64,000 nt of DNA from Haemophilus haemolyticus M19501 (GCF_000222025.1 NZ_AFQO01000005.1:1-64000), one strand, 5' to 3'. Shown: positions 1 to 10,073, counted from the stretch's first letter. Program-made: numbers and translations. The notes: generated by a model not told the origin, from the sequence alone.

Positions 1-79
1 TCAAATACAAATTTGGATTTAACTATTTGAGATAAATAGAATAAAGTAAATAAAGAATAAATATAGAATAAATGTAGAA

Positions 80-104
80 CCCCAGTTGAGTGACTGGGGT
101 TTTT
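80..104 (+). terminator. Rho-independent terminator of a gene left of the window
   Basis: Inverted repeat CCCCAGT / ACTGGGG with a short loop, followed by a T run. It reads on the plus strand, so it probably ends a gene lying before position 1. Bases 1-79 are AT-rich and show no gene. Confidence 0.7.
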
Positions 105-300
105 GCTTTTTCCTATTATTTGTAAACTTGTTGCACCGTTGTAAAAAATCTCTCCAGACCAACCGCACTTTAAGAGCAAATGTAATAGCCCCTACATCTA
201 CAAATAAATTCTAACCTTTTAAAGGAAGTATAACTGCTATGCAGTTCGTACCCTTTGCTATTTAGATAGTTGCTATAAACCTAGAACAAGAGACACCACA

Positions 301-504
301 ATGATGCTGATATGGGCGTTGAAACTTGTTGCAAAAGGTAATTTAAGTAAACCACAATGTTATAAAAATACGTTGGTGTTATATGAAAAATGACAGCAAA
401 TTATTGATAACTTATTACATAATGCTGGTGCTTTAGCTCTTTTCTTTATGGCTTATTCTGATGATATTCCTATAGTAGAAAAGCCAGTTAGAACAACGGA
501 CTAG
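301..504 (+). pseudogene. Possible decayed ORF, unknown function
   Basis: A reading frame opens with ATG ATG and runs 30 codons to a TGA at 391-393, then continues in the same frame for 36 more codons to TAG at 502. Translation on both sides of the TGA looks protein-like (for example WALKLVAKGNLSK before it and NAGALALFFMAYSDD after it). No ribosome binding site is obvious and I do not recognise the family. It is best read as the remnant of a small gene with a nonsense mutation. The rest of 105-591 is AT-rich and shows nothing else I can support. Confidence 0.25.
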
Positions 505-583
505 ATACTGGGCATAAAATTATATTTAAACAATTAGGTGAGTTTATCTCCTGTTATGCAAGTAAGAGGGTAAAGATAAAACA

Positions 584-591
584 TAATTTTA
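584..591. repeat. Left target-site duplication of IS1016
   Basis: TAATTTTA here is repeated exactly at 1305-1312, directly outside the two ends of the insertion sequence. An 8-bp duplication is the size expected for IS1016 (IS1595 family). Confidence 0.8.
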
Positions 592-1304
592 GGGACTGAC
601 GTAGATTAGCAAATGTGCTAGTCTATAAAAATAAAGATAACTCATTGTAAATTAAAGAAATCTATACAAAATAAGCTCCTTGAATTTTTTGTATTAGAAG
701 TGACAGCCCGAGCAGCGGCTGATTTACTCGGTATCCAAGCCAATTCAGCGATTTTGTTTTACCGAAAAATTCGTGAAGTCATTAGCTATCATTTAGCCCT
801 TGAAGCCGATGAGGTTTTTGATGGTCAAATTGAGCTTGATGAAAGCTATTTTGGCGGTCATCGTAAAGGAAAACGAGGTCGAGGCGCAGCAGGAAAAGTT
901 GCCGTATTCGGTTTGTTAAAGCGACAAGGAAAAGTATTTACAGTAGTGGTAGAAAATACCAAAACAGAGACATTAATGCCTGTTATTGTGAGGAAAATCA
1001 AGCCTGACAGCTGGGTGTATACCGATACTTATCGAAGCTATGATGCTCTTGATGTGAGCAAATTTCACCACGAACGAATCAATCATTCCGAACTATTTGC
1101 GGTGAAACAAAACCACATAAATGGAATAGAAAATTTCTGGAGTCAGGCGAAGAGAATCCTCCGAAGATATAATGGAATCGATCGAAAAAACTTTCCTTTA
1201 TTCTTGAAGGAATGTGAATTTCGGTTTAACTTTGGAGCATCAAAAGAACAGCTTAAAATATTGAGAAAATGGTGTGGTATTTAGGGCTAATCTACGTCAG
1301 CTCT
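592..1304 (+). mobile_element. Insertion sequence IS1016 (IS1595 family)
   Basis: A 713-bp element. The left end GGGACTGACGTAGATTAGC and the right end, read inward, share the core CTGACGTAGATTAGC. Matching 8-bp duplications flank it (584-591 and 1305-1312), so the borders are firm. It holds one transposase reading frame. Length, ends and protein match IS1016, the element known from H. influenzae capsule loci. No capsule gene is nearby, so this is a solitary copy. The intact target duplication argues against later recombination through this copy. Confidence 0.9.
631..1284 (+). pseudogene. IS1016 transposase, normal start codon apparently lost
   Basis: DDE-type transposase of the IS1595/IS1016 family. 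The frame is open from 622 and the protein reads KITHCKLKKSIQ, then VTARAAADLLG (helix-turn-helix-like), then the catalytic stretch with QIELDESYFGGHRKGK and the C-terminal NHINGIENFWSQAKR, ending at TAG 1284. From memory of the family the protein starts MKITHC. Here the expected ATG at 631-633 reads ATA, an extremely poor initiator. The first standard start in frame is GTG at 700, giving 194 residues without the first 23. The catalytic part is otherwise intact, so the element may be silent or weakly active. Confidence 0.7.
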
Positions 1305-1312
1305 TAATTTTA
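1305..1312. repeat. Right target-site duplication of IS1016
   Basis: Second copy of TAATTTTA, matching 584-591. Confidence 0.8.
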
Positions 1313-1573
1313 ATACTCATCTATAATTTCAGATATTGTATGTATCTTTGGATTTATTGCTTAGATTTGTTCTGCAAAGAACAACGAAATTAGTATAGGG
1401 AATTATACCTATTATCTCTACATTCTTATAGTGATGTAATTGTCTTAATATATCTCCTATATTAACTCTCAATTTGCCGTAAATTGCTTTTCTCTAAAGA
1501 ATATAGGTACTTATAGTTCTATCTTGTGTGGTAGACTTTATAGCTAGACTTTGTCTAGATATAGTTATGATAA

Positions 1574-1597
1574 AGCCCGATTACATTCAATCGGGCT
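1574..1597 (-). terminator. Terminator-like hairpin after the heme receptor gene
   Basis: AGCCCGAT / ATCGGGCT inverted repeat just downstream of the receptor stop on the minus strand. Only a short T tract follows. The stretch 1313-1573 is AT-rich and shows no gene. Confidence 0.55.
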
Positions 1598-1602
1598 ATA
1601 TT

Positions 1603-3837
1603 CTAAAATTTCTGAGATATGCTAAATTTGATATTCCTACCTGTTCCAGAAGCCAATTCGCCTAGATAAGGGTTGTATGCTCGATTGAATAAATTATCCA
1701 CTGTAATCTTAACATTCATACCTTTAATTTTTGCAGGGCTCCAAGAAAGGAATAGGTTATGTAGGCTGTATCCTCTTGAAACTGGTAATGACCAATATGA
1801 TGCTTTGGGATCACCAGATAATGGCGATCGATCTTGTCTTCTTACAAACTCAGCACGCCAACCTACTGTGAGATAATATTTTGGAACATTGAAACCTAAA
1901 GTAGCAGTTGCCTTTCTAGGGGGTATTTCTGCAATCCATGTTGAGGTTTTACCCCATGGGTTTCTTGGTGAGGTGTCACGTTTTCCTTTTACATAAGAAT
2001 ATGTTAGCTCACCAAATAAATAAGTGGATTGATAATAAGCTTCTAACTCTGCGCCTTGAATAACATAACCTGGCAAATTACGATAATTTCCAATGATTTT
2101 AGGACAAACATTATTATTGGTATCTGCAGCATTGCCTACACAATTAACTCCTCTGGTTTTAAATATTTCATTTTTACCACGGTGGTAAAAATAAGTAGCT
2201 CTAAATTGAAAGGTATCATCCTCTTGAAATAAATTATTAAGCGTAACAACCCCTCCTCCTCTGGTCTGATTAATCATTTCTTTTTCTAAATTTAAAGAGG
2301 TTGCAGGTACAGAAGATTGTTTAAATTGCGTCTCATACTGTTCATCAATAACAGGTGCACGCCAAGTTCTACTAAAATTTGTAAATAAACTTAAATAATG
2401 ATTTACATCATAATTTAAACCTAAATAATAGGACCAACCATTATAATTTTTCTGACTATAATTATGCCCCGCAGATATATCATTATATTGTGGTGCTAAA
2501 TTTTTCTGCCCTATATTATTGATATGGTCATAACGCATCCCTGTACTAAAAATTAAATTCTTCCATGTTATTTGATCTTGTAAATAAAACGCCTGTGTAT
2601 ATTGACGTCCAGAAGGCATATAATAAGGTTGGAAATAGCCATAATTATAATCCGCTTTTCCCACTTTACTTTTATCATACATTAAAGTGTGTCTTGTATT
2701 TTTTAACCATTGCAAACCAAATAATAGTTCATGCCGAGTACTTTTAATATTAAAAGTACTTGTGTTATTTATATCAAAAGTAAGATCTGAATAAGTTATC
2801 CAACTTTTATTTCCTAATGTACCTAGGAATGAAGAAGTGACTTTCTCATGGCGAGTATCATTTTGTGTGGTTTTACTGTAGCTGAACTGAGTAGATAAGT
2901 TAATCCATGAGTTATTTTCAGGTAGATAGTTGTATTTTAATGTGTAATTTTCATCTTTTTGATCTCGATAAACCAGTTTACGTTTCCAAGCAATATCAGC
3001 ACCATAACTCATTATATCCTTCAAACTTGGTTTAGGTAGGATATCTCTTTTCGCTGCGAAAGGCTCCCAGCCTTTATGAATACCATAAACACTTGATAAT
3101 GTGAGTAAATGCTCGGGTGAAATTTGCCAATTTACTTTTATTAATCCGGTTTTTTGATTATTTTTTGAAAAAAGAATTTTGCTATTATCGGGTCTTTTAT
3201 AATCGCCAGCATTTCTTACAGAACCAAATAATAATAAATCAATATTTTTTTGTTCATTTTGTAAAACTAGTGCAGTACTATAAGTTTTTTGGTTATTATT
3301 GCTATTATTTCCATACTTTAAAAAACCACCTATTTTCTGGTTTTCTTGCAAGAAATCCCTAGCATCCTTGGTTTCAAATTTTACTGTTCCAGCAAAACCA
3401 CCATTACCATATTGAGGAGAATAATTTCCTTTGTCTACTGTTACTCTTCTTAATAATTCAGGCTCAATAAAAATAGAACCCTGTTGGTATTTTTCAAAAC
3501 TTTTTGTAGCACCATCTAACTGCACTCTAACATCTTCAGCGTCACCCATTCCATTAATATTTAATGTTTGCCCACCAGGGCGAAACCCGCCAGCCATATT
3601 CACACCTGGCAAGATATTAATTAAATTTGCTGCATTATCAGCTTGTTGTTGTTCGATATTTTTCTGTTTTAATACTGAACGACCAGGTAGTTTATTGCTA
3701 TCATCATTACTGTTCACAATAATAGGTAATAACTCATCTATATTCGAAGAATTTAGATTTGCTGCTACACTCGGTTGAATACTAGCTCCGATTATTAATA
3801 AGAAGACACATTCGTTGATTGAAAAATTTTTGCACAT
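1603..3837 (-). CDS. hemR: TonB-dependent heme/hemoglobin outer-membrane receptor
   Basis: A 744-residue TonB-dependent receptor. A signal peptide (about residues 1-25, ending ASIQPSVAA) is followed by a plug domain (about 45-155, with NINGMGDAEDVRVQLDGA and the glycine-rich NGGFAGTVKFETKDA). A beta-barrel follows, with repeated aromatic-ended strands and the terminal aromatic SISQKF typical of outer-membrane barrels. Such receptors take heme or heme-protein iron across the outer membrane using TonB energy. The symbol hemR (HI0113-like) is from recall of the family, so the exact ligand is not certain. No hypermutable CCAA tract of the hgp type is present. A Fur-box-like site lies just upstream. 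The gene stands alone between IS1016 and the glycosylase-like gene. Confidence 0.8.
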   Translation of the reverse strand: MCKNFSINECVFLLIIGASIQPSVAANLNSSNIDELLPIIVNSNDDSNKLPGRSVLKQKNIEQQQADNAANLINILPGVNMAGGFRPGGQTLNINGMGDAEDVRVQLDGATKSFEKYQQGSIFIEPELLRRVTVDKGNYSPQYGNGGFAGTVKFETKDARDFLQENQKIGGFLKYGNNSNNNQKTYSTALVLQNEQKNIDLLLFGSVRNAGDYKRPDNSKILFSKNNQKTGLIKVNWQISPEHLLTLSSVYGIHKGWEPFAAKRDILPKPSLKDIMSYGADIAWKRKLVYRDQKDENYTLKYNYLPENNSWINLSTQFSYSKTTQNDTRHEKVTSSFLGTLGNKSWITYSDLTFDINNTSTFNIKSTRHELLFGLQWLKNTRHTLMYDKSKVGKADYNYGYFQPYYMPSGRQYTQAFYLQDQITWKNLIFSTGMRYDHINNIGQKNLAPQYNDISAGHNYSQKNYNGWSYYLGLNYDVNHYLSLFTNFSRTWRAPVIDEQYETQFKQSSVPATSLNLEKEMINQTRGGGVVTLNNLFQEDDTFQFRATYFYHRGKNEIFKTRGVNCVGNAADTNNNVCPKIIGNYRNLPGYVIQGAELEAYYQSTYLFGELTYSYVKGKRDTSPRNPWGKTSTWIAEIPPRKATATLGFNVPKYYLTVGWRAEFVRRQDRSPLSGDPKASYWSLPVSRGYSLHNLFLSWSPAKIKGMNVKITVDNLFNRAYNPYLGELASGTGRNIKFSISQKF

Positions 3838-3853
3838 GAATCATAACCTTAAC

Positions 3854-3872
3854 GATAATTATTTGTATTAAT
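3854..3872 (-). promoter_or_regulatory. Candidate Fur box of the heme receptor gene
   Basis: On the minus strand this 19-mer matches the classical Fur consensus GATAATGATAATCATTATC at 13 of 19 positions, including the whole ATTATC half. It lies 17-35 bases upstream of the receptor start. The fur gene is also in this window. Bases 3873-4386 upstream contain no gene I can support; a T-rich terminator-like remnant lies near 4290-4320. Confidence 0.55.
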
Positions 3873-4386
3873 TTTTCTTATTCTAATAAATGACAATAAA
3901 AAAACAAGTCTTTTTGTGGTATAGGAATTACTCTAATGAAAAAACTTGAACAAGTTTTGCCAAAAATTATAGCGGGGTGCTACGAATGAAAGAGAAAAGG
4001 GCTTCTTACTAAATTGTTTTATGCAATTCTCACACGGAATTTTAAAAAGGCGGTATTTTTCACTGAAGTGGGGTTTCTATTGACTATTTTGTCCTTTTTA
4101 TTACAAAATCTGCATCTCATTTAGCCGAAAAATAGTGATAGGTTTCCGCAACATTAATGTCATTGGTTTGGCGATATACCGCTAAAAAGTCAGTTAATTA
4201 CATAATTTCTTCTGCTTTTTCATAATCCAACACTCACTGATTCATCGTAAGATATAAGATAGAAAAAGTAAGAGAATAAAATAAGCTATCAGTTGATTGA
4301 GTGGGGTTTTTACTTTTTTGATTTTTTATATTTTTTCAAATAGACTTTATATGCTCGTTTCAAATCAGATATGTAATATTTCCAGT

Positions 4387-4974
4387 ATGCCGAAAACTTT
4401 AGACAAAATAACTTCAAGTATTATCGCTGATCCTCAAAATAAAGATTTTACATGTCGTGGAATTTTCCCTTTATTTTCGGCGCCTAAAACAGCTAGAATT
4501 AATATTGTAGGTCAAGCTCCTGGGTTAAAAGCTGAGCAAAGTCGTTTATATTGGAATGATAAAAGCGGTGAGCGTTTACGTGAATGGTTGGGAGTAGATT
4601 ACGATTATTTTTATAATTCTGGGATGTTTGCGGTTCTTCCTATGGATTTCTATTATCCTGGAAAAGGTAAATCGGGTGACTTACCACCTCGTCAAGGTTT
4701 CGCCGAAAAATGGCATCCAATGATTTTAGAGAATTTACCTAATATTCAGCTCACTATTCTTATTGGGCAATATGCACAGAAATATTATTTACCTGAAAAC
4801 AAAGATAATGTAACTGACACTGTTAAAAATTATCGTCAATTCTTACCGCACTTTATGCCTATTGTGCATCCTTCCCCACGTAATCAGCTTTGGATAACAA
4901 AGAATCCCTGGTTTGAAGAACAAGTTATTCCTGAATTACAAATTTTAGTCAAACAGATAATTAATAAAGACTAA
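4387..4974 (+). CDS. Uracil-DNA glycosylase superfamily protein
   Basis: A 195-residue protein of the uracil-DNA glycosylase fold. It has the GQAPG motif at residues 42-46 (compare GEAPG in family 4 enzymes) and HPSPRN at about 160-165, the second active-site loop. The family removes damaged bases, but this subgroup lacks the iron-sulfur cysteine pattern of family 4, and its substrate is not established from sequence. I chose the ATG at 4387; the frame extends further up, but that would run into a terminator-like T-rich stretch. Ribosome binding is weak at every candidate start. It precedes arcB by about 110 bases. Confidence 0.7.
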   Translation: MPKTLDKITSSIIADPQNKDFTCRGIFPLFSAPKTARINIVGQAPGLKAEQSRLYWNDKSGERLREWLGVDYDYFYNSGMFAVLPMDFYYPGKGKSGDLPPRQGFAEKWHPMILENLPNIQLTILIGQYAQKYYLPENKDNVTDTVKNYRQFLPHFMPIVHPSPRNQLWITKNPWFEEQVIPELQILVKQIINKD

Positions 4975-5087
4975 GTTTTTCATTTCTTACGCACACATAG
5001 TAATAACAATCTCTTTTACTTTATGGATATAATAAAGCCTGTATGCACAGGTTTTTTTATAACGATAATAATGTCTTAGGAGATTTG

Positions 5088-6884
5088 ATGAAAAATTTCA
5101 AATATTTTGCTCAGAGTTATGTGGATTGGGTTATTCGTCTTGGGCGCCTTCGTTTTTCTCTTTTGGGCGTGATGATTCTCGCGGTTTTAGCTCTTTGTAC
5201 TCAGATTTTATTTAGTCTATTTATTGTTCATCAGATTTCTTGGGTCGATATTTTTCGTTCGGTAACTTTTGGCTTACTCACTGCACCTTTTGTTATCTAT
5301 TTTTTCACTTTATTGGTCGAAAAGCTTGAACATTCTCGTCTTGATCTTTCTAGCTCGGTTAATCGATTGGAAAATGAGGTCGCCGAGCGAATTGCCGCTC
5401 AGAAAAAATTATCCCAAGCATTGGAAAAGTTGGAAAAAAATAGCCGTGATAAAAGTACCTTACTTGCCACAATAAGCCATGAATTACGCACGCCATTGAA
5501 TGGGATTGTGGGGCTTAGCCAGATTTTACTTGATGATGAATTAGACGATCGTCAGCGTAATTATTTAAAAACTATTAACATAAGTGCGGTTAGTTTAGGC
5601 TATATTTTTAGCGATATTATTGATTTGGAAAAAATCGATGCCAGCCGAATTGAATTAAATCGCCAGCCAACAGATTTCCCAGCCTTATTAAACGATATTT
5701 ATAATTTTGCTAGTTTTCTCGCTAAACAAAAAAATCTTATTTTTTCTTTAGAGCTTGAGGCTAATTTGCCTAATTGGTTGAATCTTGATCGTGTTCGCTT
5801 GAGCCAAATTTTGTGGAACTTAATTAGTAATGCGGTGAAGTTTACGGATCAGGGAAATATTATTCTTAAAATCATGAGAAATCAGGATTGTTACCATTTT
5901 ATTGTGAAAGATACAGGAATGGGGATTTCGCCTGAGGAACAAAAACATATTTTTGAAATGTATTATCAAGTGAAAGAAAGCCGTCAGCAAAGTGCGGGTA
6001 GCGGTATTGGGCTGGCTATTTCTAAAAATCTCGCTCAGTTAATGGAAGGGGATTTAACGGTTGAAAGTGAACGAGGAAAAGGTGCGACTTTCCATCTTAC
6101 TCTCCACGCTCAAGAAATTTCTGAAAAAGAATCCGTTAAGAAAAATATTCCATACTTGGACATTCTTTTAGTGGAGGATGTTGACCTCAATATAATGGTT
6201 GCGAAAACTATTTTAGAAAAACTTGGGCATCATGTTGATGTTGCGACAAATGGCAAGCAGGCGATCACTTTATTTGAGAAAAATGTTTACGACATTTTAT
6301 TGCTAGATATTAAATTACCAGATATGAGTGGTTTTGAAATCGCCCAATATTTGCGAGAGAACTATGAAAACGGTATTTATGATTTTTTACCGCCAATGAT
6401 TGCTTTTACCGCCAATGTTATGCAAAGCGAGCAAGAATATTTAGAAATGGGCATGGATGGCGTATTACGTAAACCCATTTCAATTAAGGATTTACACCAT
6501 TGTCTGCAGCAATTTTTTGCGGATGAAAGCGAATCTACTATAGAAATGAATGATGATAATGAGCTTTCAGAACAGTTTGATTTAGCGCTGATAGAAACGC
6601 TTGGAAAATCCCAAATTTTAGAAAATTTATCTTTATTCAAACAAACTATGCCAAATTATCTTGCTCAATTATCAAAAGATAATATGAAAGAAACAGAAGA
6701 AACAGCCCATAAAATTAAAGGAGCAGCATCATCGGTAGGGTTAAATTATTTACGTCAATTAGCGGATACTTTAGAAAGTGCGGCTAAAAATTCTGATATT
6801 TTTAATTGCGCTGAATTGATTGATGAAATTGGAAATCACTGGTTAGAAAATGTGGAAGACTTAGCTCAATTTTGTGAATACTAA
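5088..6884 (+). CDS. arcB: Aerobic respiration control sensor kinase ArcB, short form
   Basis: A 598-residue hybrid histidine kinase that senses respiratory redox state at the inner membrane and phosphorylates ArcA. Two membrane segments (about 23-47 and 57-78) are followed by a coiled linker, the phospho-acceptor His131 in SHELRTPLNG, and an ATPase domain (NAVKFTDQG, DTGMGISPEEQ, SGIGLAI). A receiver domain carries Asp407 (LLLDIKLPDMSG) and a C-terminal HPt domain carries His541 (AHKIKGAASSVGL). It is about 180 residues shorter than E. coli ArcB because the PAS domain is missing, as known for H. influenzae. The linker has no cysteine. The ATG at 5088 is preceded by TTAGGAG; the upstream in-frame ATG at 5043 lacks a site. 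Confidence 0.95.
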   Translation: MKNFKYFAQSYVDWVIRLGRLRFSLLGVMILAVLALCTQILFSLFIVHQISWVDIFRSVTFGLLTAPFVIYFFTLLVEKLEHSRLDLSSSVNRLENEVAERIAAQKKLSQALEKLEKNSRDKSTLLATISHELRTPLNGIVGLSQILLDDELDDRQRNYLKTINISAVSLGYIFSDIIDLEKIDASRIELNRQPTDFPALLNDIYNFASFLAKQKNLIFSLELEANLPNWLNLDRVRLSQILWNLISNAVKFTDQGNIILKIMRNQDCYHFIVKDTGMGISPEEQKHIFEMYYQVKESRQQSAGSGIGLAISKNLAQLMEGDLTVESERGKGATFHLTLHAQEISEKESVKKNIPYLDILLVEDVDLNIMVAKTILEKLGHHVDVATNGKQAITLFEKNVYDILLLDIKLPDMSGFEIAQYLRENYENGIYDFLPPMIAFTANVMQSEQEYLEMGMDGVLRKPISIKDLHHCLQQFFADESESTIEMNDDNELSEQFDLALIETLGKSQILENLSLFKQTMPNYLAQLSKDNMKETEETAHKIKGAASSVGLNYLRQLADTLESAAKNSDIFNCAELIDEIGNHWLENVEDLAQFCEY

Positions 6885-6911
6885 TGAATTTTTATTTGGA
6901 CAGATAACAAT

Positions 6912-6946
6912 AATCCAGCAGTTTTAGGATCAAACTGCTGGATTTA
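6912..6946 (+). terminator. arcB terminator
   Basis: Strong inverted repeat ATCCAGCAGTTT / AAACTGCTGGAT, followed by TTTAA. It lies between the convergent arcB and hsdR and may serve both. Confidence 0.7.
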
Positions 6947-6964
6947 ATGATTGATATATTAAAT

Positions 6965-9900
6965 TTAAATCTTTCCCCCAACCCCTTTAAATTTCTCTAC
7001 AAATGCAGCAATTTTTTGGAAAATCGTCTGTTTTTTAGTGAGATATTGCGGGTTAAGCGGGCTCATTTTTGGCAATACTTCATTAAGTGCCGTGCCGTTT
7101 TCACTGGCATATTCGCGTTTTAATGAAGTGCTGATATAGCGTTTTGCTGCATCGACATTCAAATTTTCTTCTTGAATTAAGGTTTCTGCTTCTTTTTGTT
7201 GCTCGTTCTGGGCAAAAAGGAAAAAGGCATCAATCAAGCTTGCTTTATCGGGAATATCATCTAAATTTGTTTGGTTGATAAAATCGACAATCAAGCTCTC
7301 TTTCGCACGGTTACCCAAACTTGAACGAACTGTGCGGCGGATTTCATCAATTAACACCTCTTTGTCTTGGTTTTTCTTATGATGTTCGAAAATTAACGCA
7401 AGAATATAATCCAAATTGATTTCTTGAGATTTTAATAAATCTACTTCAAATACGACATCATCCCAATTTATCGGCGAATTATCCTTATCATTCCCCTCTT
7501 TTCTTTGGCGTAACCAATCGCGAATATCATTATAAGTTGAACGATAATCTTGCTCTGTTCTTACTGGTAAAGTAGGAACTTTCAGCATTTCTGCAATTTG
7601 TTCATCATTCACATAATGTACTCGCTTGAATTTTTCCATTGCAATCGGATCATTTAAATCGACCGCTTGTAAGGCTTGCAATGCTGCAAACTCATCGTAA
7701 TTCTGCAAAATATTTTTGACACGTAGATATTCACCAAATAATTTTACAAACTCTTTTTTATCTTGCTCTGTTTCGATTTCTGTTGGATTAGGAAAGCGAT
7801 TTTGTAGCTCTTGAACAACCTCTAAATAACCACGTTGATTGTCATCACCGTTAAAATAGCTGTCATAGCTTTTCTCTAGTACGACATTCTTCGTATTTTT
7901 ATCGCCAAATAGCGTGATTGCATCAATGGTATTTTGTTCCAAATCGCGGAAAGTGACGATATTCCCAAAGGTTTTAGTTGTGTCATAAATGCGGTTGGTG
8001 CGAGAAAAAGCCTGCATTAATCCGTGATAACGCAAGTTTTTGTCCACGAAAAGAGTATTCAACGTAGGGGCATCAAAGCCTGTTAAGAACATTCCGACCA
8101 CAATCAGTAAATCCACTTCCTGATTTTTCACACGTTTGACAAGATCGCGATAGTAATTTTGGAATGATTGACTATCTACGCCATAATTCGTGCCAAAGTA
8201 GTGATTGTAATCATCAATGGCTTTTGTTAAAAATTCTTTTGTCGTACTGTTTAGAGCAGTGGGTTCAAAGGTCTCATCTGGAATATCGCCAATCGCATCT
8301 TGCTCTTCATTGGCGGTAAACGAAAAGATTGTTGCAATTTTTAACGGATATTCCTGCTCTACCTGTAAATTTTGTAAGGTTTCGTAATAACGTTTTGCTG
8401 CTTCCACACTGCTTACCGCAAACATTGCATTAAAGCCTTTACCTGTGGCGTTCAAGCGGTGGGTTTTTTGTTTAAAATTGTTAAGCAAATATTGCGAGAT
8501 TTCTTTAATACGCTCAGGGTGTAAAAAGGCTTGTTTCTGCTCAAGTGCGGTTAATTTTTCAGGATCTTTTTCTGTTTCTAAGGCTTTAAATTGTGGGCGG
8601 ACATCGTTGTAATCGACCTTGAATTTCAGTACTTTGTCATCACGAATAGCATCGGTAATCACATAAGAATGCAATTCCGTACCGAACACACTTGTTGTCG
8701 TTTCCGCACCTAATGCGTTTTCAGGGAAAATAGGTGTGCCAGTAAAACCAAATTGATAGAATTTTTTGAATTTACGTTTTAGATTTTTTTGTGCTTCGCC
8801 AAATTGGGAGCGATGTGCTTCATCGAAAATAAAGACCACCTGTTTTTGATAAATAGACAGGTTTTCTTCGCTTTTCATTAAATTATTCAATTTTTGAATG
8901 GTGGTGACGATAATTTTGTTATCATCTTTTTCAATATTGCGTTTAAGCCCTGCGGTACTTTCCGATCTATTCACGCTATCAGGCGAAAAACGCTGATATT
9001 CTTTCATCGTTTGGTAGTCTAAGTCTTTACGATCGACCACAAAAAAGACTTTATCAATAAAATCAAGTTCAGTCGCAAGGCGAGAGGCTTTAAAACTGGT
9101 GAGGGTTTTGCCTGAGCCTGTAGTGTGCCAAATATAGCCACCACTTTCTTTGTTGCTCCAATTTTTGGCGTGATATGAACTTTGAATTTTCCATAAAATA
9201 CGCTCAGTGGCGGCAATTTGATACGGACGCATAATCAATAGAGTGTCGGAAACATCAAACACGCAGTAATTTACCAACACATTGAGCAAAGTATTCTTTT
9301 GCAAGAAAGTCGCGGTAAAATCCTTTAAATCTTTAATCAGCGTATTTTTTGCCGTTGCCCAATTCATTGTGAAATCAAAGCTATTTTTATTGCGTTTCGT
9401 TGTGTTGGCAAAATAGCGGGTGTCGGTTCCGTTGGAGATTACAAAAATTTGCAGATATTTGAAAAGTGAATTTTCTTTATTGAAACTTTCTTTGCTGTAG
9501 CAATGAATTTGATTAAAGGCTTCACGAATGGCTACGCCGCGTTTTTTTAGTTCAATATGTACAAGCGGTAAACCATTCACCAAAATTGTCACATCATAAC
9601 GATTATCATAGCTGCCAGTTTGCTCAAATTGATTGATGACTTGCAGAGAATTATTGGCAAGATTTTTCTTATCAAGCAAACAGATATTCTGAATGCGTCC
9701 GTTATCGAACACAAAATCATAAATATAATCATCGTGAATTTTGCGGGTTTTCTCAATCAGACTATCGCGCGGTTTATCCAAATATTCCTCTAAAAAACGT
9801 TGCCATTCTGCATCGGAGAAAACCACGTTATTTAAGCGTTATAATTGCGCCCGTAAGTTTTTAATCAACGCATCATGACCATTGATTTCTTGTAAATACT

Positions 9901-10048
9901 CATAGCCTTGCGCCTGTAAATCACGAATAAACTCATGCTCAAGGCTCCCTTCTGTTTGATAACCCGCATTAGGCTCTTCCACAAATTTATTATATTGATC
10001 TAAAACGATAAAATTATTGGATTCAGCGATAGTTTTGTATTGGGTCAT
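6965..10048 (-). pseudogene. hsdR: Type I restriction endonuclease HsdR, interrupted by an in-frame stop
   Basis: Motor/nuclease subunit of a type I restriction system. The reading frame starts at ATG 10048 (MTQYKTIAESNNF), meets TAA at 9839-9841 after 69 codons, and resumes in exactly the same frame to 6965. The distal part, readable from GTG 9826 as 953 residues, holds the nuclease motif (DVTILVNG with VHIELKKRG), Walker A (HTTGSGKT, about residue 235) and DEAH ([10 protein letters not shown], about 330), plus later helicase motifs. The rest is undamaged, so the loss looks recent. Restart at GTG 9826 would keep all catalytic motifs but has no good ribosome binding site. It is separated from abi by 235 bases and probably has its own promoter. 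Confidence 0.85.
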
Positions 10049-10073
10049 GGTTTTTCCTTAGTATATTTTTCAG

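Noticed and set aside
391-393. TGA in the 301-504 reading frame considered as a selenocysteine codon
   Set aside because: No SECIS-like hairpin follows and no redox motif surrounds it; the stretch looks decayed.
1603-3837. Phase-variable hemoglobin receptor of the hgp type
   Set aside because: No CCAA tetranucleotide tract is present near the start.
9826-9841. Programmed readthrough or restart making two-part HsdR a designed product
   Set aside because: No ribosome binding site before GTG 9826 and no known precedent; a simple nonsense mutation is the plainer reading.
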